NCBI RefSeq assembly: GCF_030817055.1
Contig: NZ_JAUSYV010000001.1
Coordinates: forward strand, 3,930,001 to 3,994,000
Source of the DNA: Bacillus sp. V2I10
GTDB taxonomy: Bacteria > Bacillota > Bacilli > Bacillales > Bacillaceae
Direction of reading: 5' to 3'
Length of the DNA stretch: 64,000 nucleotides
Shown here one piece after another: positions 26,167 to 35,310 of this stretch. The stretch's first letter is position 1; each line of letters opens with the position of its first letter. The notes under the pieces are model-generated. The model had not been told where the DNA came from and searched no databases. It saw only the letters and a program-made list of their open reading frames with translations. A program made the translations under genes and the position numbers.

Positions 26167-26898
26167 ATGACTGAGGTTTTAATCGGAAGTACGTTATCAG
26201 CTCTAGCAACAGGATTTGGAGCTCTTCCCATCCTGTTTCTTCAAAAAACCATCACGCATAGATGGAGAGATATCCTGCTCGCCTTTACAGCCGGAATCAT
26301 GATGGCGGCATCAATGATGAGTCTTCTGCCTGAGGCACTGAACCAGGGAGGAGTATTTCAGGTTTGTGCGGGACTTTTTCTGGGCGTGCTTGTTTTAACA
26401 ACACTTGAAAAGAAAATCCCCCACATCGATCTTGAACATTCAAGATACGGAATCGAATTTGACCAGAAGGCTATGCTGATTATTGCTGCCATCACATTGC
26501 ATAATCTGCCTGAAGGGTTATCAGTTGGGGTAAGCTACGCATCAGAGCAAAGTGAAACTGGAAATTTGATTGCTTTCGCAATCGGGCTTCAAAATGCTCC
26601 AGAAGGATTTTTGGTTGCCTTGTTCCTTATAAACCAGAATATCGGCAAATTCAAAGCCTTGCTAATCGCGACGATGACAGGTGCGGTTGAAATTGTCACT
26701 TCGCTGCTTGGTTTCTATTTAACTTCATTTGTAGAAAACCTTGTCCCCTATGGTCTGTCTTTTGCAGCGGGAGCCATGCTGTTTATCATCTATAAAGAAC
26801 TGATTCCCGAAAGCCACGGGGACGGCAACGAGCGGAATGCGACCTATTCATTTATTCTCGGCATTCTCTTTATGATCGTACTGATTGAAACCTTATAA
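26167..26898 (+). CDS. ZIP-family divalent metal transporter (ZupT-like)
   Basis: The product is 243 residues long with eight predicted helices. The binuclear metal site is clear in helix 4 (HNLPEGLSVGV) and helix 5 (GLQNAPEGF). It imports Zn2+ or related ions across the membrane. The start at 26167 has AAAAGGAG upstream, and TATAAT at about 26126-26131 is a likely -10 box. A longer open frame from 26047 covers the promoter and is not coding. Confidence 0.9.
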   Translation: MTEVLIGSTLSALATGFGALPILFLQKTITHRWRDILLAFTAGIMMAASMMSLLPEALNQGGVFQVCAGLFLGVLVLTTLEKKIPHIDLEHSRYGIEFDQKAMLIIAAITLHNLPEGLSVGVSYASEQSETGNLIAFAIGLQNAPEGFLVALFLINQNIGKFKALLIATMTGAVEIVTSLLGFYLTSFVENLVPYGLSFAAGAMLFIIYKELIPESHGDGNERNATYSFILGILFMIVLIETL

Positions 26899-27252
26899 GA
26901 AATGCTTCTGAATCTTTAATCAAAAAAACCTAAAACTCCCGCGAGTAACGGGTACCGCGTTTTGGAGACGAAAATCGTTTTTCTCAAGTTGGCAAGTAAA
27001 ATATTTGGTTAAGTCAATAGCATTAACAAACGCCCGATTTCTCTATCTGGGCGTTTTTCTATTTATATCGTTTTCACTTGAGAAAAAACTAATACCAACT
27101 GCGAGCCCTATTACAAAAGTAAACCATCCCCAGAAACACGTTTAACTCAAAGGTACTGGATACTATAAGAGTGCAGTACCTCAAATCCGTCAAACAAGCT
27201 TTGGGCTTTTTGAGTCCGTAAAAACGCTCTCCCCTTATTCAATAACAATAGA
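26899..27252. other. Non-coding stretch with several inverted repeats
   Basis: No intact gene is present. Visible structures are a terminator-like stem at 27029-27059 (AACGCCCGAT/ATCTGGGCGTT with T5), a TTTTTCTCAAGT / ACTTGAGAAAAA pair at about 26989 and 27074, and an AGGTACTG/CAGTACCT hairpin at about 27151-27182. On the minus strand, codons around 27133-27040 read WGWFTFVIGLAVGISFF, a hydrophobic remnant without a start. Confidence 0.5.
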
Positions 27253-27290
27253 AAAAAGGTACAAATTGCTGTGCAATTTAGTACCCTTTT
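27253..27290. terminator. Terminator-like hairpin near spo0E
   Basis: AAAAAGGTACAAATTGC and GCAATTTAGTACCCTTTT form a long stem with a TGT loop, with A and T runs on either side, so it can work in both directions. It stands 68 bases after the spo0E stop. Confidence 0.75.
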
Positions 27291-27357
27291 ACATCTATTT
27301 GTTTCAGTTTTTCCCCTCAAAAAACGGAATCCATTTATCCCGCGAGTATTAGGTTTT

Positions 27358-27606
27358 TTATATAGTCAAGCCATCCCTTGCCGTCCATTTCTTCATAGAC
27401 TCAATAAATTGCAGAAATGGCGGATTCGTTTTATTTTCTTCTTCAAAAAGAATTTGCTGATATTTATTTAGCAGCATGTCCAATTCCTGACTGCATTGAA
27501 CAGCGCCCTCACACGTATATCCGCCTTCTCTTGCTGTATCAATCATTTCCTTGCGTTTAGAATCAATACTCGCTAATAATTGAGACTTGCTTATTTCGAT
27601 TGTCAT
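27358..27606 (-). CDS. spo0E: Spo0E-family Spo0A~P phosphatase
   Basis: The product is 82 residues long, two antiparallel helices with the family signature CSQELDMLLNKYQ (SQELD at about 39-43). Spo0E removes phosphate from Spo0A~P and so holds back sporulation. B. subtilis spo0E lies between the mtn cluster and kinD. This gene lies in the same interval, which supports orthology over the short paralogues YnzD and YisI. Its length also matches Spo0E (85 residues) and not the shorter ones. Confidence 0.82.
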   Translation of the reverse strand: MTIEISKSQLLASIDSKRKEMIDTAREGGYTCEGAVQCSQELDMLLNKYQQILFEEENKTNPPFLQFIESMKKWTARDGLTI

Positions 27607-27705
27607 TTTCTTCCCTCCGCCTCATCTCTTAAGTATCTATATTGGGAATAAATATACAAATAAATTATTACAGATACTTCTAAACTTGTAAATAGATTAG
27701 CAATA

Positions 27706-27712
27706 TTCGACA
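27706..27712 (-). promoter_or_regulatory. 0A box upstream of spo0E
   Basis: TGTCGAA on the minus strand is an exact match to the Spo0A binding heptamer, 100 bases before spo0E. One heptamer can occur by chance, so this is a hint only. Confidence 0.4.
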
Positions 27713-27817
27713 ATAATATTGAGAAATAATATGACAATTTTGTTAAATTTATTTAAGTTATCACGTTTTTCCCGAATTTGTGGGGGTTTAAACAAAATTG
27801 CAGTTTTTATAATAAAA

Positions 27818-27843
27818 GAAAAAAGAGCCCTCAGGCTCTTTAA
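27818..27843 (-). terminator. Terminator after katX
   Basis: AAAGAGCC and GGCTCTTT pair around a four-base loop, followed by TTTTCTTTTATT on the minus strand. It overlaps the katX stop codon. Confidence 0.85.
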
Positions 27844-29432
27844 TAAGGATCTGCTTCATGACCCATTTTTTCAGCTTTTTTTACTGTTTGTTCAGCAGCT
27901 GCAGAACTGGAGTGATCTTTCATTTGACTGGATTTTTCCAGACTATCAGCTAAACGCATGCCATAATCCTTGTCACAATTTGTAAAATGTTCAATCATTT
28001 TTTGCTGAATTTGAGGGCTGCATACTTTAAGCGCATCTGTTAAATTTGAAATCAGCTCTTCTTTTTCCCACTCCTCAAATGCACGATAAGTATCTCCTGC
28101 CTGCCCATAATCATTTGAACGGCCGATTTTTTGCCTGACCAGTTTTTCATTGTACTGGGGCTCATGGACTTTCCCAATCTGTTCTGCTTCTTTTAATCCT
28201 CCCAGTACAGAAGGCTCATAATTCACATGCGGATTCTGACCGGATGCAAGATCAACTTGATACTCCATTTGTCCGCCCTGCTGATTAGTTGCAACGCGTT
28301 TTTTCGGAGCATTTATCGGCAGCTGCAGATAGTTTGTTCCGACACGGTATCGCTGTGTATCTGAATAGGAGAAGGTTCTTCCCTGCAGCAGCTTGTCATC
28401 TGAAAAATCAAGTCCATCCACCAGGACGCCCGTCCCAAATGATGCCTGTTCTACTTCGGAAAAGTAATTTTCCGGATTCTTGTTTAACACCATTTTGCCG
28501 ACTGGCAAGAAAGGAAACTCCTCTTTGGGCCATAGCTTTGTCGGATCTAATGGATCAAAGTCGAGCTCAGGATGTTCATCATCACTCATTATCTGAACAC
28601 ACAGCTCCCATTCAGGATAGTCTCCTTTTTCAATTGCTTCGTATAAATCCTGTGTAGCATGGCTCGTATTTTTTGCCTGAATGACTTCAGCTTCTTTTTG
28701 TGTGAGATTTTTAATTTTTTGATTGATAGGTTCCCAATGATATTTAATTAGAACTGCCTCTCCATTTTTATTCACCCATTTATATGTATTTACTCCTGAG
28801 CCCTGCATCTGCCGGTAATTAGCAGGTATTCCCCATGGTGAAAAGACAAACGTGATCATATGTATGGCTTCTGGAGATTGTGAAACAAAATCAAACATCC
28901 GCTCCGGATCCGTCAGATTAGAAACAGGGTCTGGTTTAAACGCATGAATCATATCAGGGAATTTCAAAGGATCGCGGATAAAAAATATTTTTAAATTGTT
29001 CCCGACAAGATCCCAGTTTCCATCTTCTGTGTAGAATTTAACCGCAAATCCTCTTGGATCACGGGCAGTTTCAGTAGATTCCCTTGCTCCTACTACTGTT
29101 GAAAAACGGATAAATAAAGGTGTTTTTTTACCCTTTTCTTGAAACAATTTCGCCCGGGTATATTTTGACACATGCTCGTCACCAGCTTTTCCATATGCTT
29201 CAAAATATCCATGGGCACCTGCTCCCCGGGCATGTACCACTCTTTCAGGTATCCGTTCTCTGTCAAAGTGCGAAATTTTTTCTAAAAAGTCATAATTCTC
29301 AAGTGTTGTCGGACCCCTATTGCCGACCGTTCTTACATTTTGATTGTCTGTAACAGGATGTCCCTGACGATTTGTTAAGGTATCATCATGTTCTCCTGTT
29401 CCAGGTTTCTTGCTGTTTTTATCATTGTTCAC
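27840..29432 (-). CDS. katX: Spore catalase KatX
   Basis: The product is 530 residues long, a clade 3-like monofunctional haem catalase that splits hydrogen peroxide. Distal His is in RVVHARGAGAHGYF, distal Asn in DLVGNNLKIFF, and the haem-ligand Tyr in RTFSYSDTQRYRVG. The start (MNNDKNSKKP, then RQGHPVTDNQNVRTVGNRG) and the whole length are closest to B. subtilis KatX, which protects germinating spores, rather than to vegetative KatA. The start is GTG with AAGGAGG seven bases upstream. Forespore sigma-F control is expected from the family. I did not identify the promoter. Confidence 0.87.
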   Translation of the reverse strand: MNNDKNSKKPGTGEHDDTLTNRQGHPVTDNQNVRTVGNRGPTTLENYDFLEKISHFDRERIPERVVHARGAGAHGYFEAYGKAGDEHVSKYTRAKLFQEKGKKTPLFIRFSTVVGARESTETARDPRGFAVKFYTEDGNWDLVGNNLKIFFIRDPLKFPDMIHAFKPDPVSNLTDPERMFDFVSQSPEAIHMITFVFSPWGIPANYRQMQGSGVNTYKWVNKNGEAVLIKYHWEPINQKIKNLTQKEAEVIQAKNTSHATQDLYEAIEKGDYPEWELCVQIMSDDEHPELDFDPLDPTKLWPKEEFPFLPVGKMVLNKNPENYFSEVEQASFGTGVLVDGLDFSDDKLLQGRTFSYSDTQRYRVGTNYLQLPINAPKKRVATNQQGGQMEYQVDLASGQNPHVNYEPSVLGGLKEAEQIGKVHEPQYNEKLVRQKIGRSNDYGQAGDTYRAFEEWEKEELISNLTDALKVCSPQIQQKMIEHFTNCDKDYGMRLADSLEKSSQMKDHSSSAAAEQTVKKAEKMGHEADPY

Positions 29433-29566
29433 TCTTCATCCTCCTTGCCATTTTAAACATACATCTACCATTTATGTCCAATATTAAAAGGCATAAACAA
29501 CTTTATTGGCAAAGAAAAACAGCAGATCGAATAGCTCGGCCTGCTGTTTTTTAGATGACATTCCTT

Positions 29567-30199
29567 TTACTTTGTCAATACTTTTTCTCTGAGATTCACA
29601 TCATCAACTGACGTTACCCGGAAATCTTTTTCTTCTAGCTTCTTAATTATTTTATTCAGCTTTTTCTCAGAAACGTCATGAGAGAGGTTGATGATGATTC
29701 TTCTTAAATATGTATCGCCATTATCGAGCGTCAGAAGTCCTTCGATGTTCACATCTTTAATCGTTGAGACAAGATCCTTAATCACTCCTTTATGCTCTTT
29801 CGTGCCGACTGTCAGAATATAGCCGCCTGTCTTCATGCCAAACGAATCCTCAAGTACATCCATGACATTACCGTGCGTAATAATGCCTGAAAATTCCTCT
29901 TTATCATTCAGCACCGCTAAAAATGGAAGACGTCTGATAGTAAGGAATGTCTTAAAGAAAGAATCCTCTTCATAAACAAACGCATCCTGATCCTGAATTA
30001 GAGCCTCGATCGAATCCTCATCATTGCCCTGCTTTTCTACATAATGATCAAGGAGATCAACTTTATAGATTAAGCCGGCAAACGCTGTGCCATTCTCTCT
30101 AAGCACGGGAATACTCCGGTACCCTGACTCCCTCAGCAATTCATAAGCTTCCTTTACTGTGCTTTCCGCCTTGCAGTACCTGACATCCTCTTTTTTCAC
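29567..30199 (-). CDS. CBS-pair and ACT-like domain protein (CbpA/AcuB-like)
   Basis: The product is 210 residues long. It has two CBS motifs (about 1-60 around YRSIPVLRENG, and 75-120 around LPFLAVLNDKEEFSGIITHGNVMDVL), then an ACT-like domain from about residue 128 (GGYILTVGTKEHKGVIKDLV). Related Firmicute proteins bind nucleotides such as c-di-AMP. The start is doubtful: GTG at 30199 has no good ribosome site. Homologues appear to extend about five residues further, where the in-frame codon is ATT after AGAGGA. Confidence 0.75.
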   Translation of the reverse strand: MKKEDVRYCKAESTVKEAYELLRESGYRSIPVLRENGTAFAGLIYKVDLLDHYVEKQGNDEDSIEALIQDQDAFVYEEDSFFKTFLTIRRLPFLAVLNDKEEFSGIITHGNVMDVLEDSFGMKTGGYILTVGTKEHKGVIKDLVSTIKDVNIEGLLTLDNGDTYLRRIIINLSHDVSEKKLNKIIKKLEEKDFRVTSVDDVNLREKVLTK

Positions 30200-30237
30200 G
30201 AAATTGTAGCGAATCTTCCTCTTTCCAATCCTCCCTT

Positions 30238-30548
30238 TTATGCTTATTTATTGTTGAAAATTTACCATAGAAACATCAGAGAGTTATGCCGGTTTTGCTG
30301 ATTTTTCTGGCATCCAGCTGAGGGATTTTAGGGCTGTTACTTGCAGATTTAAGATTATCGATTGGATTCATATTGTGCTCGCTTCACAAGGTTTTCTCCT
30401 CTTCACCCAAATTATTTGCTGCCGAAATCATAGAATGAAGCATTCTGTGCGTAAATTCGTTTTTCTGTGCTCTCTTTCAGCTGATTTCATATTCGGGTCA
30501 TTCATTCTTGTTCTGCTGGCTAAAACCTTTTATTTTCAGAATAAATAA
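30238..30548. other. Intergenic region without visible genes
   Basis: No coding potential or strong structure was found, only low-complexity echoes (TTTTTCTGGC, TTTTCTGTGC). Confidence 0.5.
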
Positions 30549-30577
30549 ACCTCTTCACCATCAAGGTGAAGAGGTTT
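30549..30577 (-). terminator. Terminator of the mtnWXBD operon
   Basis: AAACCTCTTCACC and GGTGAAGAGGTTT form a 13-bp stem around ATCA or its complement. The downstream T-run on the minus strand is short (TTTATTTATT). Confidence 0.85.
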
Positions 30578-30582
30578 TGCAA

Positions 30583-31116
30583 TTATGCCTGCTGCTCTTC
30601 TTTTTCGTAGATCGGCACCCAGCCTTCAGATGTAACGAAAATGCGGACTGCGACAACTTTGCGGTCCTCCTGAAGAGTAAAATAGTGGCGAATGTTTGGC
30701 GGTACGGAGATTAAGTCGCCAGGGTTGAGTTCAACATCAAAAAACGAGCCGTCTTTTCCCTGAATGATGAATATGCCGTGGCCGCTGACGATGAAGCGTA
30801 CTTCGTCATCTGTGTGATGATGCTCCTGCTTAAAATTTTTCAATAGTTGATCAAGATTCGGCGTCCTGTCAGATAGAGAGATGACATCCTGAGCCTTGTA
30901 ACCGCGTCGCTCTGAGATGTTCGCGATTTCATCCTTGAATACTTGCAGAATTTCCTCTTTTTGCTCATCAGAAAGACTGTAATTCTCTCTTAAAGCTTCC
31001 GGCAGCTTCTCGATATCCCAGTGCTCATAGATGACTTCCTGAGACTCAAGAAAGGCAGCAACCTCCTTTTGATCCGCGATTCTTTCATTTGTTTCCTGTA
31101 ATCGTATCGTTGCCAT
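30583..31116 (-). CDS. mtnD: Acireductone dioxygenase
   Basis: The product is 177 residues long, a cupin that converts acireductone to formate and the methionine precursor KMTB (Fe form). The metal ligands are in EHHHTDDEVRFIVSGHG (HxH and Glu) and a later His in PPNIRHYFTL. It is the last gene of mtnW-mtnX-mtnB-mtnD, 17 bases after mtnB, with AGGAGG before the ATG. Confidence 0.95.
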   Translation of the reverse strand: MATIRLQETNERIADQKEVAAFLESQEVIYEHWDIEKLPEALRENYSLSDEQKEEILQVFKDEIANISERRGYKAQDVISLSDRTPNLDQLLKNFKQEHHHTDDEVRFIVSGHGIFIIQGKDGSFFDVELNPGDLISVPPNIRHYFTLQEDRKVVAVRIFVTSEGWVPIYEKEEQQA

Positions 31117-31133
31117 TATATTTCCTCCTATTG

Positions 31134-31772
31134 TTAAGCTCTTATTGTGAGCAATTTAGCTTGTTTTAAAGATAGGACTTTTAAATGATAGGAAAATAGA
31201 AATTCACATGCTTCCAGGATTTTTTTGGCTTCGAAAGCATCTTTGCCCCAAACGGTAATGCCATGATTGCGGATCAAAACAGCACCGGAGTTTCCGGTCA
31301 CATACTTGCCAAAGTCAGCTGCGAGAGCAGGTATATGAGCCGCATTTTCAATAATTGGAATATGCCACTCTGCATCTTCTTCCCAAAGTCCAAATGCTTT
31401 AATGATTTCCTGTCCTTTAAACGTAACGCCGCCGTCATCGCCGTAGAGCTCAGAGATGACATTGTTATCAACAGTATGGACGTGGAGGCTGCAGCCTGCG
31501 TTCGTACGATTATAGATTTCTACATGAAGCAGGGTTTCAGCAGAAGGCTTCAGTTTTGTTTCTTCAAGGGCTTCTCCATCCTGATCGACCAATAGGAAAT
31601 CTTCATTCGTCTCAATCCGTTTATCCTTACCGCTTGAAGTCACTAAAAACGAGAGCGGCTCTGTTTTTACCTTAATCGCCAGGTTTCCGCTTGTACCTGG
31701 AAACCAATCCCTCTCAGCAAGCTCGCGTTTAACCGCGGCAAGCTCGCTCCAGCGCTGATTTAAAAGACTCAT
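31134..31772 (-). CDS. mtnB: Methylthioribulose 1-phosphate dehydratase
   Basis: The product is 212 residues long, a class II aldolase-like zinc enzyme. It dehydrates methylthioribulose 1-phosphate to the diketone. The zinc His residues are in LHVHTVDNN and in IRNHGITVWG. FPGTSGNLAIKV binds phosphate. Its ATG overlaps the mtnX stop (ATGA). Confidence 0.95.
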   Translation of the reverse strand: MSLLNQRWSELAAVKRELAERDWFPGTSGNLAIKVKTEPLSFLVTSSGKDKRIETNEDFLLVDQDGEALEETKLKPSAETLLHVEIYNRTNAGCSLHVHTVDNNVISELYGDDGGVTFKGQEIIKAFGLWEEDAEWHIPIIENAAHIPALAADFGKYVTGNSGAVLIRNHGITVWGKDAFEAKKILEACEFLFSYHLKVLSLKQAKLLTIRA

Positions 31773-32431
31773 GATACCGCCTCCTGCTTTTTCTTAAGTC
31801 CATCTATTACATCAAAGAACGTAGTAAATTCCTGATGCGGAAGGTTCAAAGACTTGCATTTTCCAAGAAGAAAATCTCTTGCAAACACAAAGTCTGCAAG
31901 TTTTGAAGCCTCTAAATCAGTAACAGAATCACCAATGACAATGACTTCCTGATCTGGATCCGCAAGCTTCCTGATTAAACTCGGCTTGCAGCAGCCACAG
32001 TCATTGCTGCACTGATCATCACATGAGTTTGGCCATAAGATTTCAATTGCCTGACCGCTGAAATCACCTTCATTGCAGTAAACGCGGCTCCTGTCAACCA
32101 AGCCATTCAACAATGGGTGGACAAAAAAATCAATGCCTCCGCTTACGATATACAAAGGGATTTCTTCCTCCTCCGTAAATTGAACAAATTCACGGAATCC
32201 ATCGCGAAGCTGAGCCGTAAAAAGCAAGTATTGAATAATATCATATTTCAGTTCAGCTGGAATCAGCTGAAACATTTTCCCTACTCCTGCTCGGACAGAA
32301 ATCCGCTGGCTTAATACATCATCCTTCAAAGCGTTCCACTCTGGCGGAGCAAACTTCTTCATAATAGCAATAATGTTGTCAGTATTTGTGATTGTTCCGT
32401 CGAAATCACAGATGATAATCGGCTTGCTCAT
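31769..32431 (-). CDS. mtnX: HK-MTPenyl-1-P phosphatase
   Basis: The product is about 220 residues long, a HAD-family phosphatase with motif I DFDGTIT near the start, motif II Ser in YIVSGGIDFF and motif IV GDSVTDLEA. It removes phosphate from 2-hydroxy-3-keto-5-methylthiopentenyl-1-P. A cluster of Cys (CDDQCSNDCGCC) follows the cap domain, as in other MtnX. The start MSKPIIICDF at 32431 overlaps the mtnW stop by four bases. Confidence 0.94.
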   Translation of the reverse strand: MSKPIIICDFDGTITNTDNIIAIMKKFAPPEWNALKDDVLSQRISVRAGVGKMFQLIPAELKYDIIQYLLFTAQLRDGFREFVQFTEEEEIPLYIVSGGIDFFVHPLLNGLVDRSRVYCNEGDFSGQAIEILWPNSCDDQCSNDCGCCKPSLIRKLADPDQEVIVIGDSVTDLEASKLADFVFARDFLLGKCKSLNLPHQEFTTFFDVIDGLKKKQEAVS

Positions 32432-33666
32432 TTGCTCACTTCCACCTGCCCCCAAAGATCCAGCGCGATTCTCAAATCGGCATTTTCATTTGCTTTTTCA
32501 GTCAAGGAGATGCCTTGTAATGCCGCATCGATCGCTGCACGGAAAGCTTTTCCGCCTGCAGCAGCGCCGTTTGGATGTCCGTGGACACCTCCGCCTGCGT
32601 TAATCACGCTATCTAACCCGAAATCCTGAATTAAGATAGGGACGAGTCCTGGATGAATCCCTGCTGAAGGCACAGGGAATGTTTCCTTCAGCAGCACGTT
32701 TTCTTTACAAGCTGCACCTATGGAAAGGGCCGCTTCCCGCTCAAGCGCAACACTTCCATATGGCGATGGAAACAGAGAAAAATCGGCTCCGCTGTATCTC
32801 AGCAATTTTCCGAGTAAAAGAGAATGAGAGATTCCATAAAGTGAGGATGACGCTAATGCACCGCTGACAGCGGGATGAGCCATAAGCGGAATGTTGATGT
32901 CTTTGTCCTCTGCCAGGCTTTGAAGCACGTCAAGGCCGTAGGCAAAAACATTAAGCAATAGGGCATCTGCTCCAAGCTCTGCCGCACGCTTTGCTTTTTC
33001 TTTTAAATCATACGTTTTTCCTGATAAATGAACCGCGTACATCGCCTTATGACCGGTCTGCTCATAAACCTCGCTTAACACTTCTTTTCCGGCAGTAATC
33101 CGCTGTTCAAAAGGCGTCAGCGGATTTTCAAAAAGAATTTCATCGTCTTTCACCAAATCAACCCCGCCAAGCACCTGATCTTTAAGCTGATTCTTTAAAA
33201 AAGCGAGATCACGTCCGATGACTCCTTTAAAAATACTCATAAGCAAAGGTCTGTCATATACACCAAGTTTTTCACGAATGCCGCTGATGCCGAATTTAGG
33301 ACCTTGAAACTCAGCAAGAATATTTTCTGAAAAATCCAGGTCCTGAAGCTTTACTTCGCCGTCAAGAGACAGCTTTCCAAACACAGTCGCAAGAATCGCA
33401 GGCAAATCATGGCTGAAATTTACTCCAGGGTAAAAAATTTTGACGATGCCTTTTTTGACGCGTTTGTTTAAAAAAGCTGAGACCTTATCATCAGACTCAA
33501 ATTCTTCTACGGAGATGACCTTCCCTTTGTGCTGCTGCAATTGTATCTGCGTAAGTTCCGGAAGATCCGTCCATGACCCAACGGTTAAGCCAAGGGCAAT
33601 CCCTTCTGCTTTTTTTTCTAAGTTTTTTTCATCATGGATGAGATAGGTTGCTGTAATGCCGCTCAT
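32428..33666 (-). CDS. mtnW: 2,3-diketo-5-methylthiopentyl-1-P enolase (RuBisCO-like)
   Basis: The product is 412 residues long, a form IV RuBisCO-like protein. It enolises the diketone in methionine salvage, not carbon fixation. The metal-binding block reads GVDLVKDDEILFENP, where canonical RuBisCO has the carbamylated Lys followed by Asp and Glu. It is the first gene of mtnWXBD. The start MSGITATYLIHD at 33666 follows AAGGCGG. An S-box riboswitch lies 124 bases upstream. Confidence 0.95.
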   Translation of the reverse strand: MSGITATYLIHDEKNLEKKAEGIALGLTVGSWTDLPELTQIQLQQHKGKVISVEEFESDDKVSAFLNKRVKKGIVKIFYPGVNFSHDLPAILATVFGKLSLDGEVKLQDLDFSENILAEFQGPKFGISGIREKLGVYDRPLLMSIFKGVIGRDLAFLKNQLKDQVLGGVDLVKDDEILFENPLTPFEQRITAGKEVLSEVYEQTGHKAMYAVHLSGKTYDLKEKAKRAAELGADALLLNVFAYGLDVLQSLAEDKDINIPLMAHPAVSGALASSSLYGISHSLLLGKLLRYSGADFSLFPSPYGSVALEREAALSIGAACKENVLLKETFPVPSAGIHPGLVPILIQDFGLDSVINAGGGVHGHPNGAAAGGKAFRAAIDAALQGISLTEKANENADLRIALDLWGQVEVSK

Positions 33667-33789
33667 GTTTGTACCGCCTTCCATAACAATATTAGAAATG
33701 CGCAAGCGCCCGTTTAGATTAAGGCATGGCCGAGGAGTTGGGCGACACTTCTTGCCATCAATGCGCAAACTTTTATACTTTCGTAATCA

Positions 33790-33955
33790 ATAAAAAAGGC
33801 CCCTTTCCGCTAATCGAAAAGAGACCTTATCTAACTTGGCTAAGATCCTTATCTATCAGCGAATGCTGCAAGATTTAGCACCGTGCTTAAACCTTGGTTT
33901 AAGTCGGTTGCCGGGCTTCATCGGGCTAGTCCCTCCACCTGCTCTTGATAAGAAT
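33790..33955 (-). promoter_or_regulatory. S-box (SAM-I) riboswitch of mtnWXBD
   Basis: On the minus strand the aptamer (33953-33847) begins CTTATCAAGAGCAGGTGGAG, then GGCCCGATGAAGCC-like core, GGTGCTAAATC and closes with GATAAGG. A terminator stem (AAGGTCTCTTTTCG and CGGAAAGGGGCCTT with T6) follows at about 33793-33830. Bound SAM should stop transcription. Confidence 0.95.
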
Positions 33956-33998
33956 GGCTTATTTATTTTATGTTCTGAATAACCTGAAATTAATTTGG

Positions 33999-34027
33999 AT
34001 TATGACAGTTTTTCAAAAGACTGTCAA
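33999..34027 (-). promoter_or_regulatory. Sigma-A promoter of mtnWXBD
   Basis: TTGACA (34027-34022) and CATAAT (34004-33999) on the minus strand are 17 bases apart, about 45 bases before the S-box and just after the mtnE stop. Confidence 0.85.
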
Positions 34028-34035
34028 CCGCCATT

Positions 34036-35208
34036 TCAAAATAAATTCAAAGATTTTATCCGTTTTGCTGCTTCTCTCAGTCTTTCTTCTGAGGTTAAAA
34101 GTCCTGCCCTTACATAGCCTTCTCCGAACTTCCCAAAACCTACACCAGGCGCAACACAGACATGTGCGTGCAGGAGGAGATACTCGGCAAAGGATTCTGA
34201 AGTATAGCCTGCAGGAACAGGCAGCCAGGCAAAAAATGATCCCGGCGGCGCTTCAACCTGCCAGCCAATTTCGTTCAGAGCAGTGATGAATGCATGGCGT
34301 CTGCTTTCATACCGCTCAACCAATTCATCCACACAGGTCTGTGATTCAAGCAGGGCAGCTGCAGCAGCTTCCTGGACAGCGCTGAACACACTGACAAACA
34401 TGTGATCCTGAAACAGGTTAATCGCTTCAATGACACTTTCATTGCCTATCGCAAAGCCAATCCTCCAGCCCGCCATATTATACGTCTTCGAGAGCGTATA
34501 GATTTCAATCCCAGTCTCTTTCGCTCCTTCAACTTCCAAAAAACTGACAGGTTTCTTTCCGTCATATCCAATGGCGCCATAGGCAAAATCATGGACAACA
34601 CAAATTTCATTTTCTTTTGCAAACGCGACTGTTTCTTCAAAGAATTCTTTTGAAGCAACAGCACCAGTCGGGTTGTTCGGGTAATTCAAAAACATAAGCT
34701 TTGCCTGTTTCTTCGCTTCTTCTGAAAGTTGCCCATAATCCGGCAAAAACTGATTATCTTTTACCAGCGGCATAAATTCCATTCTTGCCCGGGCAAGCTC
34801 TACCCCAGACCAATAGTCAGGATATCCGGGATCCGGCACGAGAACTAAATCATCCGGGTCCAGCAAACATTGCGGAATTTCAACAAGCCCCGCTTTTCCG
34901 CCAAACAAAATGGCCACTTCTTTGTCAGCATTAAGTGTTACACCATACTCCCGCTTGTAAAATTCCGTAATTGCCTCTTTAAGAAATTTCTGTCCGCGGA
35001 ACGGGGAATATTTGTGATAGTCCGGATTTTCTGCCGCCTCTTGAAGAGCCTTAACAATATGAGGCGGTGTTGGCTGATCAGGATTCCCCTGTCCAAGATT
35101 AATAACGTCATGTCCCGCTTCGATACTTGCATTCACTCTTCCTACAAGACTTGCAAAAAACTGCTTTGGAAGCTTATTTAATAACTGTGATTGATTGAAG
35201 TTTTTCAT
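34036..35208 (-). CDS. mtnE: Methionine salvage aminotransferase MtnE
   Basis: The product is 390 residues long, a fold-type I PLP aminotransferase. The PLP Lys is in YTLSKTYNMAGWRIGF, the Asp in VVHDFAYGA and the Arg near the C-terminus in EGYVRAGLL. It makes methionine from KMTB with an amino donor, the last step of the cycle. In B. subtilis mtnE (ykrV) likewise stands before mtnW and divergent from mtnU. There is no S-box directly before mtnE, only before the neighbours. Confidence 0.92.
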   Translation of the reverse strand: MKNFNQSQLLNKLPKQFFASLVGRVNASIEAGHDVINLGQGNPDQPTPPHIVKALQEAAENPDYHKYSPFRGQKFLKEAITEFYKREYGVTLNADKEVAILFGGKAGLVEIPQCLLDPDDLVLVPDPGYPDYWSGVELARARMEFMPLVKDNQFLPDYGQLSEEAKKQAKLMFLNYPNNPTGAVASKEFFEETVAFAKENEICVVHDFAYGAIGYDGKKPVSFLEVEGAKETGIEIYTLSKTYNMAGWRIGFAIGNESVIEAINLFQDHMFVSVFSAVQEAAAAALLESQTCVDELVERYESRRHAFITALNEIGWQVEAPPGSFFAWLPVPAGYTSESFAEYLLLHAHVCVAPGVGFGKFGEGYVRAGLLTSEERLREAAKRIKSLNLF

Positions 35209-35310
35209 GTTTTACACCTTCTCAAAAAATTCTTGAAATTCTAGTGAAAAATCATATATTGTTAGAGTCAGCTTGTAAAGAAAAAATTTTCGAGGCGGAG
35301 ATGACGATTG

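Noticed and set aside
32428..33666. Carbon-fixing RuBisCO large subunit
   Set aside because: It is a shorter form IV protein inside a complete methionine salvage operon, so it is MtnW.
33667..33789. Dispersed repeat (GCGCAAGCGCCCG-like) after the S-box
   Set aside because: It resembles short repeats known in some Bacillus gaps, but only one copy is clear here, so it is not listed as a repeat.
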